From the NCBI GenBank assembly GCA_030685235.1, contig MU839248.1, positions 23,202 through 87,201 on the forward strand: a stretch of 64,000 nt of DNA, in the 5' to 3' direction. Shown piece by piece: positions 1 to 10,617 of this stretch; position 1 is the stretch's first letter, and every line of letters begins with the position of its first letter. Under the pieces are notes generated by a model. It did no database searches. It was not told where the DNA came from and saw nothing but the letters and a program-made list of their open reading frames with translations. The translations under genes were made by a program, and so were the position numbers. Source of the DNA: Copromyces sp. CBS 386.78 (Eukaryota > Ascomycota > Sordariomycetes > Sordariales > Sordariaceae).

Positions 1-498
1 TCAGGATGGGGAAGAGGGTGGTGAGAAGGCTGGTGGAGTCGATGACATCCTTGCGACGGAGGAGAGACAAGCTGCCAACGACCTTTTCGCGGAGATCGGG
101 GTTGAGGACGGCATGGTGTTGGGTCAAGAGATCCTTGAGCTGGTCGTAGTAGGGGGCGGTGACATCGGGGTAGAGATCGGCGCAGTGGGCGATGAGGTCG
201 ACGAGATCGTGGAATTTCTTGTTGTCTTCGCTGGAGGCAGACGAGGGAGACGAGATGAAGATTTGTCGTTGGGCGTCGTATGCGAGCCACTGGTCGTAGA
301 ACTCTTGGGCATATGATCTGGAGGAGGAGAAGGAGGAGAAGGCCGTGGTGTTAGTAAACAACAACAATGCAGTGACTGATTGATGGCGACGACAAGAACA
401 AAAGAACAAACTTACTTGGGATCCCTCCTGATCTTGTACTGCAAACTGACCAGGTCAGCATCGACCTTTTCGAGCGCGGCGACCTTTCTCTTGGGCAT
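1..498 (-). CDS. sda1: SDA1, 60S ribosome biogenesis/nuclear export factor (5' part)
   Basis: The product is the N-terminal part of Sda1, a conserved nucleolar/nuclear factor needed for maturation and export of the 60S ribosomal subunit and for G1 progression in yeast. Exon 1 runs 498..416 and begins MPKRKVAALEKVDADL; exon 2 runs 317..1 and leaves the window. The intron (415..318, 98 bp) has a GTAAGT donor, a CTAAC branch point and a CAG acceptor, and joins in frame as RRDPKSYAQEFYDQW. That block, together with YPDVTAPYYDQLKDLL, PDLREKVV and LRRKDVIDSTSLL further on, matches the start of the Sda1 family. The start codon is the only ATG that opens this frame. About 130 residues are visible; the rest lies to the left. 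The reading is intact and I see nothing odd. Confidence 0.9.
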
Positions 499-976
499 CT
501 TGGCGGCTGGAAAATGGACGGTATTCCGAGCTGAGTGTTGAAGATGCAAATCGCAAGAGTGGAAGCCGGTCCCTCTGGCACAGTCCTCGACCAGTTCTTC
601 GCCTGGAGCTGTAGCGGTCCAGAATTTTTTGGGAAATTGATTCCTTATCAGTTCCTTATCGGCAGCGCTGGTGGAGTTAGTGGACGTTCCAGGCGGGGAG
701 GACCCTGGACAGCTGGGCGGCATTCTGTGCCCCACTTGAGCTGTGCCCTTTTAAAAAATTTCTGCTGCTGCCGCTTCTGCTTGGAATTCTCTTCCCTTTT
801 TTCCCTTTCACAACTGAAATCACCATTCATTTGGGCGATTGACAGCAACTGCTTCCCGCGGTTTGCCTAATCCCATTCCGGCCATGATGAATTCCTCATC
901 CGCCACCTGAACATGGACAACTGGGACGATTGGCATATGCTGTCTCTCGTTGCGTCGTTCATCATCTTTCAACAAC
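499..976. other. Divergent intergenic region between sda1 and the phosphatase gene
   Basis: This 478-bp gap lies between two genes transcribed away from each other, so it should carry both promoters. It contains pyrimidine-rich stretches near 760-815 (runs of T and CTTTTTTCCC) that are typical of fungal promoters. I see no convincing reading frame and no clear TATA box. Confidence 0.5.
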
Positions 977-1851
977 ATGCGGCTCTTCCTTGTTCGACAC
1001 GGAGAGACCGTCGACAACGTGGCCGGTTTATAGTACGTTGAATCAATTCGGTCCACCATGTATGTCTTCAAGGACGTCGTCTAACATCCCCCAGCGCAGG
1101 CATCCGTGATTCACCCCTCACAACCCACGGTGTTTTGCAGGCCCGTCGTCTAGCCTCCCACTTTGCCTCGCGGTCGTCCTCAATCGGTCCTGTCACGCAC
1201 ATCTTCTCTTCCGATCTGCAACGCGCAGTCAATACTGCCCAGGCCATTGTCGACTTCCAGGCGACAAAGACAACGGAGAAGGAAGATCCGCATAGTCCGA
1301 AGCTCCAACTGGTCCAGGTTGTCGAGCTCCGCGAACGCGATTTCCGATCCGCCGAGGGGAAGCGCTTTGGCACGCCGCATTTTGATGCTGAAACGCACGA
1401 CGAGATGCGCGCGCGATCCACCGCCTTCATCCAAGCCCACTTGAGTCCGCTGCTGGACAGTATACCCAAGGCATCCATCTCCGTCGTGGTTGTCGCTCAT
1501 GGCTTGATACTCAACTCGCTCTTGACGTCTCTTTTGGCGCGTTATGCCCCGCAAGAGATGACGAGGCTTGCGAACGTCAAGTCGTCGTCGGGCTCTGTTG
1601 CCGGAAGGTCAGAGTTCCTCGCTACTTGGAGCAACACCGGATACCTTGAGATGAACGTGGACGCCATCCCGTCGTCTGAGGATACCGACAAGTCAGCTGT
1701 CAGGCTGACTGTCGTCCGGGTCAACGCCCTTGACCACCTCCAAGGCCTGAAAAGGACAAGAGGCGGGATTGGCAGTGCCAAGTTCGACAGTAAACAGAAG
1801 ACGATGGATTCGTTCTTCCAACCCGCCGCCAAAAAGCGACGTGCTGATTGA
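977..1851 (+). CDS. Histidine-phosphatase (phosphoglycerate mutase family) protein with C-terminal PIP-box-like motif
   Basis: Exons 977..1032 and 1095..1851 encode 270 aa; the 62-bp intron has a GTACGT donor and a CCCAG acceptor. The N-terminus MRLFLVRHGETVDN carries the RHG catalytic motif (residues 7-9) of the histidine-phosphatase superfamily. FSSDLQRAVNTAQAI, a glutamate-rich ELRERDF block and VVVVAHGLILNSLL (second catalytic His) follow in the usual order. The family includes phosphoglycerate mutases and many phosphatases, and the exact substrate cannot be read from the sequence. The tail is unusual: residues 253-260 are QKTMDSFF, a full match to the PCNA-binding pattern Q-x-x-(I/L/M)-x-x-F-F, followed by AAKKRR, a plausible nuclear signal. 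I infer a nuclear, PCNA-associated phosphatase. The enzyme class is firm; the partner is a prediction. Confidence 0.87.
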
Positions 1852-2268
1852 TCGGTGTCACCAATTTGGTATGTTGCCTCCCTGTTTTCTTCTTTTACAC
1901 CGACCCCTCCCCGCTTTTTATGATTAGAAAAACAATGTTCACAGACCTGTACCGAAACACTATGTGGAAAAACTTGTCCAACCGCTATATGAGAAAGCAT
2001 CATCACAATTGTTCATGTTTATCATTCTTTTGATGCGAGCTATGTTGCTAACGGACCTCAAAAGACAGGTTATCATGAACAGACACCGCTCGAGGCTCGC
2101 TGGAATATGCAAAGTCATATCGTCACTTCGGTACACTGCAGAATAGCCATCAATGACATTTGATCATCTTCATACTCTTCTCTCATCGCTTTTCGTAAAC
2201 ATATGACATCACCTCTCTGCTATAACCATGCTCTTGGAATCCCGTGCTGTTGTTCCTCTCGTAACTAC
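1852..2268. other. Convergent 3' intergenic region
   Basis: The stop codons of the phosphatase gene (+) and the ATL gene (-) face each other across 417 bp. The stretch is moderately AT-rich and pyrimidine-rich, as expected for two 3' UTRs. I see no separate gene. Confidence 0.5.
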
Positions 2269-2877
2269 CTATTCCTCATTGCTTTCGTCTTCCTCGCTGT
2301 CACCAGATTCCAGCTCCTCTCCTTCCTCCGACGGCAATGTCCTTGGGAACCATCCATACTCTGCAAAGTCAACCATGAGCTCTCCCAGCGCCCCCGTTGT
2401 AACAAGCACGCCTTCGGCCTCCAATGCCGCCGCTTGGCTGCGTGACCCTTCTGGCTGAGATCTAGTGTAAATGGGTTAACACTGAAGGTCTACCTATTTG
2501 TGGCCCATCAAGCAGCCATGATTTGAACGCATGTTCAACCTGCCGTTGCAAGTTCACATACCTCGGAGAAATAACCCCTTTGGCATTGATCACCCTCTGC
2601 CACGGTACGTTCTCATGGTTGAACCGGGCTGACGGGTCAATAGGGAGATGTTTGAGGCAGACGCCTACTTGCCGGGGACGTTGCGCTGTTTGTTCGTCAG
2701 CATTTGCACTTGTACGCAGGCTCGGAAAGGAGGAGTGGTGGTATCGGGATGAGGTCGCATACGCGTCCCAACCAGCTTTGCAATGTGGCCGTAGCTGGTG
2801 ACTTTTCCATGCGGAATCTCTTGCACGGCGCTGTAAACGGCGTGGAAAAAGGCTTGTGCCTCTTCGGAACGAGCCAT
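2269..2877 (-). CDS. Alkyltransferase-like protein (ATL), O6-alkylguanine lesion sensor
   Basis: Three exons (2877..2763, 2685..2562, 2461..2269) join in frame to 143 aa. It belongs to the O6-methylguanine-DNA methyltransferase fold family. The Tyr and Arg used for base flipping are visible in KVTSYGHIAKLVGTPQRPRQVG (Tyr29; Arg43 of RPRQVG). Where true methyltransferases have PCHR, this protein has PWQR with Trp67, so the alkyl-accepting Cys is absent. That change defines ATL proteins such as S. pombe Atl1, which bind alkylated guanine without repairing it and pass the lesion to nucleotide excision repair. The C-terminal part reads GELMVDFAEYGWFP and then an acidic tail ending EEDESNEE. The MARSEE start was chosen because upstream in-frame codons lack an ATG (the apparent earlier start is GTG). 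The acidic tail is longer than in yeast Atl1. Confidence 0.9.
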
Positions 2878-4779
2878 TCCGGCAAAGTTGATTTGTGTAT
2901 GTGCGTGGAAGTTGTTGGGTTTAGGTTGTGTTTGAGACCTGAAAGGAAAAGCTGTTCGTAACAAAGTGTGAAAGTTCACACTTGCACACTTCCCCGCAAT
3001 TTACAGCGACGTTTGGCATGATCAAAAAAAAGTATTCACGGACGACGCAAATACTTAGCAGCGTATCTACCAGAGCGTCTAACGAAAGATTCCGAGGGAG
3101 CCAGCCTAAGTTCCCGTCGAACATACAAGGGTGGTGCATGGTTTTGGATCGGAGCGAGCGTGGCCTAGGGATTGGGATAGGAGGTTCAGGCGGTTCTGAT
3201 AGTGTAGTTCAAAGCATTGTGGGCTGGTCATACTGGCCGTGACGATGGATCATGGTGGTTCAGCCAGACTTGGACTCTGACAGGCAATTTTAGTCCATTT
3301 AAGACTACCTGCAGATGCTAAGGTGAGAGTTTAACCCAGCATAAAGAGGGACGAAGGTACCGCTAGAAAGCACGATGATGGTTGGGTCCAACCGGAATAT
3401 ACCTAGGCATCATCATGGCGACATTCCCAAACATACCGATTTGTTGTTGTTGACGCAGTGGGTCTTGGAGTGTCAAGCGTCGAGTCCGCAGCTGACTGCC
3501 AATTCCATGCCATCAGTTACCGTGTCCCGAGGAGCGGAGCGCTCACTGGGCAAAGGGCAAACGCTTCCCGGTACGTGATCATCAAATCACAGACGATGGC
3601 TCAAGTTGGGGGGGGGGTTGAGACACACGGTATGCCGACAGGAAATACCTTCCAGGTTGTATTCAAGTACCTTTGTACCTAGAAGGTACCGTTGTCCCCG
3701 ATCAAAATTCCAGAAAAGCCTTACAAGTTTGCAACAGGCAAGGCGGTAAACAATAAAACTTGAACTAAGGGTCGCAAGCGAGGCCGTACTACCTGCTCGT
3801 CATATCGTGGCGCATAGACCGCTTCGAACTATTGGCACGGGGGTACGTACCTCTCCTAGCGACTTGAAAGGTTCCCACCTGGCATAGAGGTAGGTACTCG
3901 AGCGTTCAGTTTGCAAGACTTCTCGTTAATGTAACTGCCCAACCGCATCTACTGGGCGAACGGGCCTTCGAGACGAAAAACAAGTGAAGAAACTCAAGTG
4001 TACTACCAGAAGAACTAATCTGATGATAGTTTCAAGCACACTGATTTTGAATCTACCGTCAGTTTTGTACATACTCTTGCGGTAGAGATACAAGCAAAAG
4101 AAGACTTGTTCCTTTCGTTTCGAAGGTTCGTTTGCCCAAAGTTGTGGTCAGCTCCATCCGCAAGAGGTCTTGGCGAAGGTCAACATGCCAAGAGGTCATG
4201 GTCGGTGAATGGTGGTTCGTTTCCAACGTTGGTCAGCTCCATTCACAAGAGGTCTTGGCGACGGTCAAAATGGCCCAGGACGGGGATTCAGTACATAATA
4301 TTGCATATGGTTCGCGGTCGCCCACGCGATTGAAGTGAAGGCAACCACCGTCTACTCGTCAGGGCGAATCGCCTCGTCTGACCCTATGCTAGCACAGGGT
4401 ACCCTACCTACGTTATGCTACATGTAGCATAGCTTGGGATCCCGGAGGCGTTTCTAGCCGATGACGGGTTTCGCTCGCGGGTCCGGGACCCGGCACCTAA
4501 TTGTTGCTAGTGTAGCCTTCCACACTCAGCACTTCTTCTTCATCACACCCTTAGGAAAGCCTGGCATACAGTTCAGTGGCTACGATATCTCAAACCGACA
4601 CTCAATATAAATATGCCTCGACAACCCCCTTTTCTTTCAAGTTACGGGGCAGAAGTTGGCCTTCCAGCCTTTGCATTACTTTATTCCCTCCGTAACATTT
4701 TATTAAACATCCTCACCCGGGCCTGCTGCCTACCTACGTATTTTCCCCTCAAAATCCCATCATACAAGTCGAAATCGCC
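2878..4779. other. Long intergenic region, no gene recognised
   Basis: About 1.9 kb without a supportable gene; the open frames are short, lack family features and overlap on both strands. It includes an imperfect direct repeat of about 39 bp (4145-4183 and 4230-4268) and an 18-bp perfect palindrome at 4414-4431 (TATGCTACA/TGTAGCATA). The end of the region (about 4,500-4,779) is pyrimidine-rich and should carry the promoter and 5' UTR of the next gene. Confidence 0.5.
4145..4268. repeat. Imperfect direct repeat, two ~39-bp copies 85 bp apart
   Basis: Positions 4145-4183 and 4230-4268 both begin TGGTCAGCTCCAT and both contain CAAGAGGTCTTGGCG. They differ at only a few positions. This is a small local duplication of unknown function. 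Confidence 0.75.
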
Positions 4780-5262
4780 ATGGAGCCACACAGTAACCAT
4801 ACATCTTTTCGTCTCCCAACCCCGGCGACGAAGCCCGAAGCTTATCCTGAAAGGGGTCCACTTGAGTACGTAGAGGAATAACCATTGTTGATTGAAATCA
4901 TCATCTAACATCTGCCTTGTATTAGCATTCGGTCGCCTTCCGCACCCGCACAGGGTGGCTCCATGCCTACCGGAACGAGACCCATCGGACGATCAACCGC
5001 ATCCACCTCGGCGTCCGTTGCTTCGGCATCCAACAATAGTGACAACACTTTCGATGACGGCTCGCTCCAGCACCAGCGTTTGGCCAAATTTGCTGCCCAA
5101 AACCGTCTGGAGGACGGCACTCCCTATGGTCGTCTCCAGGACACCATGACTGCTGCCACTGCCGCCGCTAATAAGGACGGGAGAGCACGCGATGCCTTTT
5201 ATCAGGCTCGCGCTGCCGAATCCATCCGCGAGTTTGACAATGCCTTCAACTCTAACAAGTAG
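4780..5262 (+). CDS. Small conserved-type hypothetical protein
   Basis: Exons 4780..4865 and 4926..5262 join in frame through a 60-bp intron (GTACGT donor, TTAG acceptor) and encode 140 aa. The ATG sits in a good context (GCCATGG). The N-terminal 70 residues are Ser/Thr/Pro-rich and probably disordered. The C-terminal half is Ala-, Gln- and Arg-rich with a helical pattern: LQHQRLAKFAAQNRLEDG, then KDGRARDAFYQARAAESI and REFDNAFNSNK. I see no signal peptide, membrane segment or known domain. The frame-preserving intron and codon pattern argue that it is a real gene. I do not recognise a function. Confidence 0.72.
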
Positions 5263-6672
5263 TTGTCTACACCACATGGCATGGAGTCGTTGATTTACGG
5301 ATCCTTGCATCCCGTCGTCTTCAAAAAGTTGATGCACGGTTCCACCCGCTAGCTACCCCACCATTCCCGCAACGCCGAGCAGCGCCGCGTTCCTGGGTCC
5401 CACCTTTCACAGTGCCAGCATGATGTCCAATCAACTTCGAGTTTTCATCTCAAATCCGGAAACCCATAGTGCGTGGACTTATGTTTGCCACGCCTGGTAC
5501 TCTAAGGCTCCATCAATTTGGAGAACCATTCTCGAGCGTCCCAACGGCGTCCCGTTCGGGCCCAGACATTTCTTTTACTCGGGACGGTCACTATTTCTAT
5601 CCCATTCGACGCCATCTACGCTACAACACACTTGACGACCATCTATCGCTTCCTTTCCTTCAATATTTGGCCCATTTCTTTTTCCTATATCAGTCTCACT
5701 TGATCCATTCTCCCAAGTCGCGTCTCAGCCCTTCTACATCACCGATCCCACCAAAAGCCAGCAATCAATACACGCACATGCCGCATGGCCACTGGAACCG
5801 ACCAAATCTCATGTCGCAATCGCACAGAAATGTCCAGGGGCATAAAGGCAATCATCAACGGCGCGGTTCCTGCTGCGCCAGGAGGCACCGCAGTGGTTGG
5901 AGAGTTGGAGAAGGAAACGCCAAGCGATTGATGCAGGGATTATGGACGTAACAAGCCGCACCCCAAAAAGTACATCATCTCCTCTGTATCTTCTATCGAG
6001 CATCGGAGCTTTATGACCTTTGGATGTAGACGACTTCTTGGATGAGAATAATGAGCCAAAATTCACTGGATAAAGAAGAGGCTGTCAGATAGACATATAC
6101 TTTTTCAATATATATATAGATATATATATATATTTTGGTTCGCAATCTCCGTCGTTTTCGTCCCTGAAAAGGTCAAAGTACTTGGCCAAACTTCTCCAAA
6201 TCTCCAACGCAACTTCCCAGGACCCCTCACGCGGAGAAATCACAGTTGTGCGCGTTGCTTCCGTGGTGCTCACACAGCAGAGTGCGGTGCAAGGCGATCA
6301 AAGCATGCCCGCCCTTGCTGACAGGAACATTGCACGACGTTACCTCTACATACTACCTCTACCCTGCATCTTCTCTATGGCCTTGATTCCATATACCCGC
6401 TGCAGACATGCTACAGAGTACAGTGTTATCGGAACACCCCAAATCAGTAGTGTTGTCCTGACCGGGAAGCTGAAGAGGTGATTCTTTTGAGAATAATGAA
6501 CTTGATATGTATTGATCCGTACAAGTGGTCCCTCTCCCACCTGCCATGCTAATTAAGTCTATAATAATGCTGAAGCCAATACTGCACCGGATCTCCTTTC
6601 CATGCCCATGCTTGTTGCCGATATCCTATGTCCTGATCCATTCCAATGCCCGCCATATTGTCTCCTCCCACT
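5263..6672. other. Intergenic region, 3' ends of flanking genes
   Basis: This 1.4-kb stretch separates the 3' ends of two convergent genes. It contains a TA microsatellite and otherwise only short overlapping open frames that look accidental. Nothing in it resembles a known family or RNA gene. Confidence 0.45.
6108..6134. repeat. (TA)n microsatellite
   Basis: An almost pure run of alternating T and A, interrupted once by a G, lies in the intergenic region. Confidence 0.9.
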
Positions 6673-8908
6673 TCACATCTCCATCTCGTCCACATCGGTC
6701 TGTCCTTTAACCCTCCACTCCCCCACCACACCCATCCCATCCTCCTCCGTCTCCTTCACATACCCAACTCTCCAATCCTTCCGTCCCGTTAATAAACCCC
6801 TACAAGCCTCCAACCTAGCATAACGCGCCAACTCCTCTCTCTCCTTTATTCCCTCTTCTCTTCCACTTAACTTCTCTCCCTGCCCCGGGACTCTGTTGAC
6901 AGACCCAGTACATCCCAAGACCCCCCAATCCAGAACCTCCAAAACCCCCCTTCCCCATTTGTCTCTCGCCCGCACGTTAGCTCCCTGCTCCAATAATACC
7001 CTCAGAGCAGTCTTCCTTCCCAGTCTCGCCGCTATCAAAAGGGCGGTTTCCCCCTTTCTGTTCCTCGCTTCAATGTTTGCCCCGCCTCTTATGAGCGTCT
7101 CGAGGATGCTCTGGAGAGTGCGAGACTTGTCGTCTTCGTCATCAGGAATATGCTGAGTGAAGGCCATAAGGGGGGTGGTGCCGAACTTGTCATAGGCGTT
7201 TGGGTTTACGCCTACGGTGCTGGGTCCCGAGGAAGGATGGAGGAGGGAGTTCAAGTGGCGGAGGCGACATGGAAGAGGATTCTCCTTTTCTGTCACTACG
7301 CCAAAGGTACTGGTGATGGGAGACGGGTGGGAAGTGGGACCAGGGGACATGGATGGAATGACGTGGATAGGGGTCAATTCCGATGAGAGCGATGAGTGTC
7401 TGCTGCGTTTTTGGGGACGGCTACTGGAGGTGGATAATAAAGCCAAACGTTGCTCGTCCATGCTTTGTTGGTTGATGATGGCTTCTGCCAGACAGTGTAA
7501 GCCGTTACGACCTTCGGAGTCCTCGGCGAGGGGGTTGGAATAGGCTGAGTGGATGATCCGGATTAGGCGGGCATGGTAGGCTAGGAAGGGCCCCTCGTCT
7601 TCAGGGGAGGGGACACCAGCGACGCTGGTCCTAGGAGAGGGGACTCTGGAGGGCGCGCTCGAGCGGTTGGGGAGTTCGTGTGGGGAATAGGAGATGGGAC
7701 TGCCGTAGATGGGAGTTCCAGGTTGTAGAATGGTCGGGCCTGGCTGGACATTGGCAACTGGATCGAGGCCGAATGCATCTCGAGCTAGTGGAATGGCGAC
7801 ATTGGAGTATGTCAAAATATCGGCCAAAACTTCTCTGTCTGCAACGAGGGATGCCGCCCGGTGGAAGAAGGTGCGGCCATAGACGTCAGTGATATGGAAG
7901 ATGTCCTGATTGGAGTGACGAACGACGTCAAGGAGTCTTCGCAGAGACGACAAGGCGCTCGGGACATTGGAGAACCATTCGGGATTCAAAACATGAAGGA
8001 ACGTCTGGTTGGCAGTGTTGGTAAGGCCCAAGGCATCGCCGGAATATGGTACGAGCCGGAACAACTGCTCTTGACAGGCACTCCTCGCAGCAAACAAGTG
8101 AAGCAGGGTGTTGCCAAAGGGATCCTGCAACTGGCAAGTCTCCGATGATGGAGTCCTGACCAGGTCGCCAACTTCTTCCCGAATCTCTCCGGTTGGTGTC
8201 AACCATGAGCCTTCTTCTCTGGTCGTTTCCGCTACGATTGCGCACCAACAAGTCCCGCTACCATGTCCAGATGCTGGAGCTTCAGCACAGTTCAGGGTAT
8301 GGGCAGTCAGGAAATCCCCTGGTACCGCAAAGCCCGGCGTGGGGGACACTTCGAAGGTGTCATTGTCTGTTTCTGCAAGTTCGCAAGACTGGGCCCACCA
8401 AGAGTGTCGCTGTATCTCTTCGAGGTCTGATCCACTCGCTATCGTGAAATTGTCAAGTAACGAGCATACCTTTTCGGCGTATAGCGTCGAACAGTTGGAT
8501 ATCCTTCGCTGAATCTCTTGAGGTCCCGGTCGACCAATGATAAAGCCCGGTGTTCGCCTGCGAATGGTAGACTTTGACAGACAATCAATGCGTTGATCCA
8601 TCTCTACTCGTGACTCGGGCCGCAGATAACGGGGGTCATTGTCGAGCATTTTGTGCACTGTTTTTTGGGCCGAGTTTTTTCTGGAGACGGGTCAGCCACC
8701 TTTGACTTGCCAAAGAGCGGTGCTTCATTGCATACCGGGGAGCAAAGAGGTCGTCCTCAAGAACCTTGATGATCCTTCCGATGGACAAGGTTGTGTAGAC
8801 ATACAGTCTGGCCAGCTTCCGTGACCTTGACACGGTCCACTGAGGTGGTCGCCCAATCCTTGTGCCCCCAGGAGAAGCTTTGGAGGATGATTTTCTAGGA
8901 GATGACAT
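6673..8908 (-). CDS. Clr5-like N-terminal domain plus ankyrin-repeat protein
   Basis: Exons 8908..8736 and 8680..6673 join in frame (55-bp intron, GTATGC donor, CCAG acceptor) to 726 aa. Residues about 17-75 run WTVSRSRKLARLYVYT, SIGRIIKVLEDDLFAPR, KNSAQKTVHKMLDNDPRYL. This resembles the Clr5 domain found at the N-terminus of many filamentous-fungal proteins. Degenerate ankyrin units follow: DPFGNTLLHLFAA (about 265), DVYGRTFFHRAA, DSEGRNGLHCLAEA, DKFGTTPLMAF and a canonical one, NRKGETALLIAARLGRKTAL with LLEQGANVRARD (about 590-625). The middle is Ser/Pro-rich. There is no signal peptide or membrane segment. Such proteins are thought to act in protein-protein interaction or regulation; the partner cannot be inferred. 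The ATG at 8908 gives the whole Clr5 domain, so I prefer it over any start in exon 2. Confidence 0.85.
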
Positions 8909-9158
8909 AGTAGACGAGTATAAGGAGGGCTGGGATGTTTATCTTAGTTGAGTCAAGAGGATGGTGATGTTCTTCGGGGTGTAGTTCCTCTTCGGGGACA
9001 TATACCATCATATACCTGTGTTCATCCCCATGTTGGTCCCCGAAGAGTACCTACATGCCACATGGCGACCCGGTCGCATTATTTGACAACGGCCGTAAGC
9101 TCATGGTATGGATTGTTCATTGTGTGATGCCGAACTGGGGTTTTCGTGCTTGTAGGAG

Positions 9159-9668
9159 CTAACTGATACCCAAATGCAGACGGACCGGAGATTTTTGACG
9201 GCAGGCTCCAGATACGTACGGTGGCGTACCATCTAGGGAGAATGACAAGGGTATTGTAGGACAACTGAACTGGATATCACCCGTTGTGTTTTGCATGTTT
9301 GGCAAAAAGGGGTTGCCGAAGTGCAAAAAGTCGGGTTGTTGGGTCTGTTGTAGCGCGGCCAGGCCCTGGAGAGTAACGGGATATGTTAGCGGGTTCAGGA
9401 AAGCAAAGACGTGGGAGGAAAGATAGGCAGAGCAGAAAGAGCGTACGTCCACAGAGAGCCAGTGACGACTTGAGGAACAGCACCTGATAGGTAGATCAGT
9501 AATCTGGGCCTCAAGAACGGGCTCGGGAATTGCCGAGTGATCGGGTTGCAAATCAACGGTTGACGGGCTGATGGAACGTGGAAGCCACGGAGAGGATAGG
9601 AATGGTGAATGGTCAAGAGTGAAAGCGAGGTTAAGGTTGCGGACGGTTACACGGGCGATCGGGTGCAC
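9159..9668 (-). CDS. Doubtful reading frame, minus strand
   Basis: A 169-codon open frame reads VTVRNLNLAFTLDHSPFL and continues with a hydrophobic, Pro-rich composition. Inside it, a possible intron (GTACGC donor, CCGCTAAC branch point, TTACTCTCCAG acceptor, about 9355-9446) would switch the frame to a Cys-rich end containing FCTSATPFCQTCKTQ, which looks like paired zinc-binding CxxC motifs. The two reading options conflict and no complete model emerged. It could be the 3' part of a gene that begins near 10,432, a decayed gene, or chance. Confidence 0.2.
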   Translation of the reverse strand: MHPIARVTVRNLNLAFTLDHSPFLSSPWLPRSISPSTVDLQPDHSAIPEPVLEAQITDLPIRCCSSSRHWLSVDVRSFCSAYLSSHVFAFLNPLTYPVTLQGLAALQQTQQPDFLHFGNPFLPNMQNTTGDIQFSCPTIPLSFSLDGTPPYVSGACRQKSPVRLHLGIS

Positions 9669-9994
9669 CAGTCGCCTTGTAGATCGACGGTTGGATGTTG
9701 GCTGCGTTCACCCATCCGATCCGGCAGGTTGGCGCAGCTAACGATGCCTGTTCTCGATGGATTTGTAGTCCAAGGTTGCACACCCTCCCCCTGACAGGGA
9801 CAACGTCCGAACTCCAAATTCCTTCTAGAAAACTTGCATGCATTCCTCTCGATATTACGTGCATGGAACCGGGGCTTCTTTAAGGGGTCGGTGCAACCCT
9901 TGTCCTTGCCATCATTCATGGCATGGCCCATAAGGAAGCCGTTATACCTGACCCCAAGTATGTTTGCTTGTCCCGATCAAGACATTCGCACGTT

Positions 9995-10432
9995 TCAGCT
10001 CGCAGTTGTCCGTTGTAGGAAGGTCGCCAGACGGGAGAACAGATCGAGGACGGAGGTGAGCCCGGTAGGAAGAATGGAGTCGCCGAGGAGATTGCTTGGT
10101 AGTAATATCTGCGAGAACACTATCATCAGCTGAGGCTCCGTGGGCAGTAATATCGACGATGCATGCTGGGGGGAACAGAGACGGTCTAAGAACCACGTGG
10201 TTGAGGGTCGTCCACTGCTCTCGGTCTTGGGAGAAGTTGCAATGACGGCTATGGCCGGGGTAGGTCGCAGGAGCTGCAGGGAGTCCAAAGTTGCGCTTTG
10301 CGAGTTGTCTCTATTGTTTGTTGGCTTCCCCTTGAAGGATGCCTGGACTGGTAGAATGCGGTGGCCACCGTGACTTGTTGCGTTTCGGGTCTTTATCGAC
10401 GAGTAATCAAGACGACAGCGTTTGGGGGGCAT
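9995..10432 (-). CDS. Doubtful hypothetical protein, minus strand
   Basis: A 145-codon frame starts at a reasonable ATG (ACAATGCCCCCC) with MPPKRCRLDY and has a varied, globular-looking composition, for example LMIVFSQILLPSNLLGD and LTSVLDLFSRLATFLQ. I do not recognise a family. The frame stops at 9995, while another frame stays open to 9942 and ends at a possible splice donor (GTATAA), so an intron or a frameshift may be involved. It could be the first exon of a gene extending towards 9,160. Confidence 0.25.
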   Translation of the reverse strand: MPPKRCRLDYSSIKTRNATSHGGHRILPVQASFKGKPTNNRDNSQSATLDSLQLLRPTPAIAVIATSPKTESSGRPSTTWFLDRLCSPQHASSILLPTEPQLMIVFSQILLPSNLLGDSILPTGLTSVLDLFSRLATFLQRTTAS

Positions 10433-10579
10433 TGTTCAGTCGAGATCTGCGAAGAGATGGAAGCGCGGGGATTAGCAGGATGGCAGATGACAAGGTGGGA
10501 AAACGAGACGGAACAACACGTACGTAACAGTGTAGAGATGGAAGATCTGAGTCGGCTTCAATCAAGTTCACTTCAGTTA

Positions 10580-10617
10580 TTCTTCTTCTTCTTCTTCTTC
10601 TTCTTCTTCTTTTTTTG
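10580..10617. repeat. (TTC)n microsatellite followed by a T run
   Basis: About ten TTC units followed by TTTTTTT give a 38-bp simple repeat in the intergenic region. It creates long artificial Phe or Lys/Arg runs in all frames that cross it. Confidence 0.92.
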
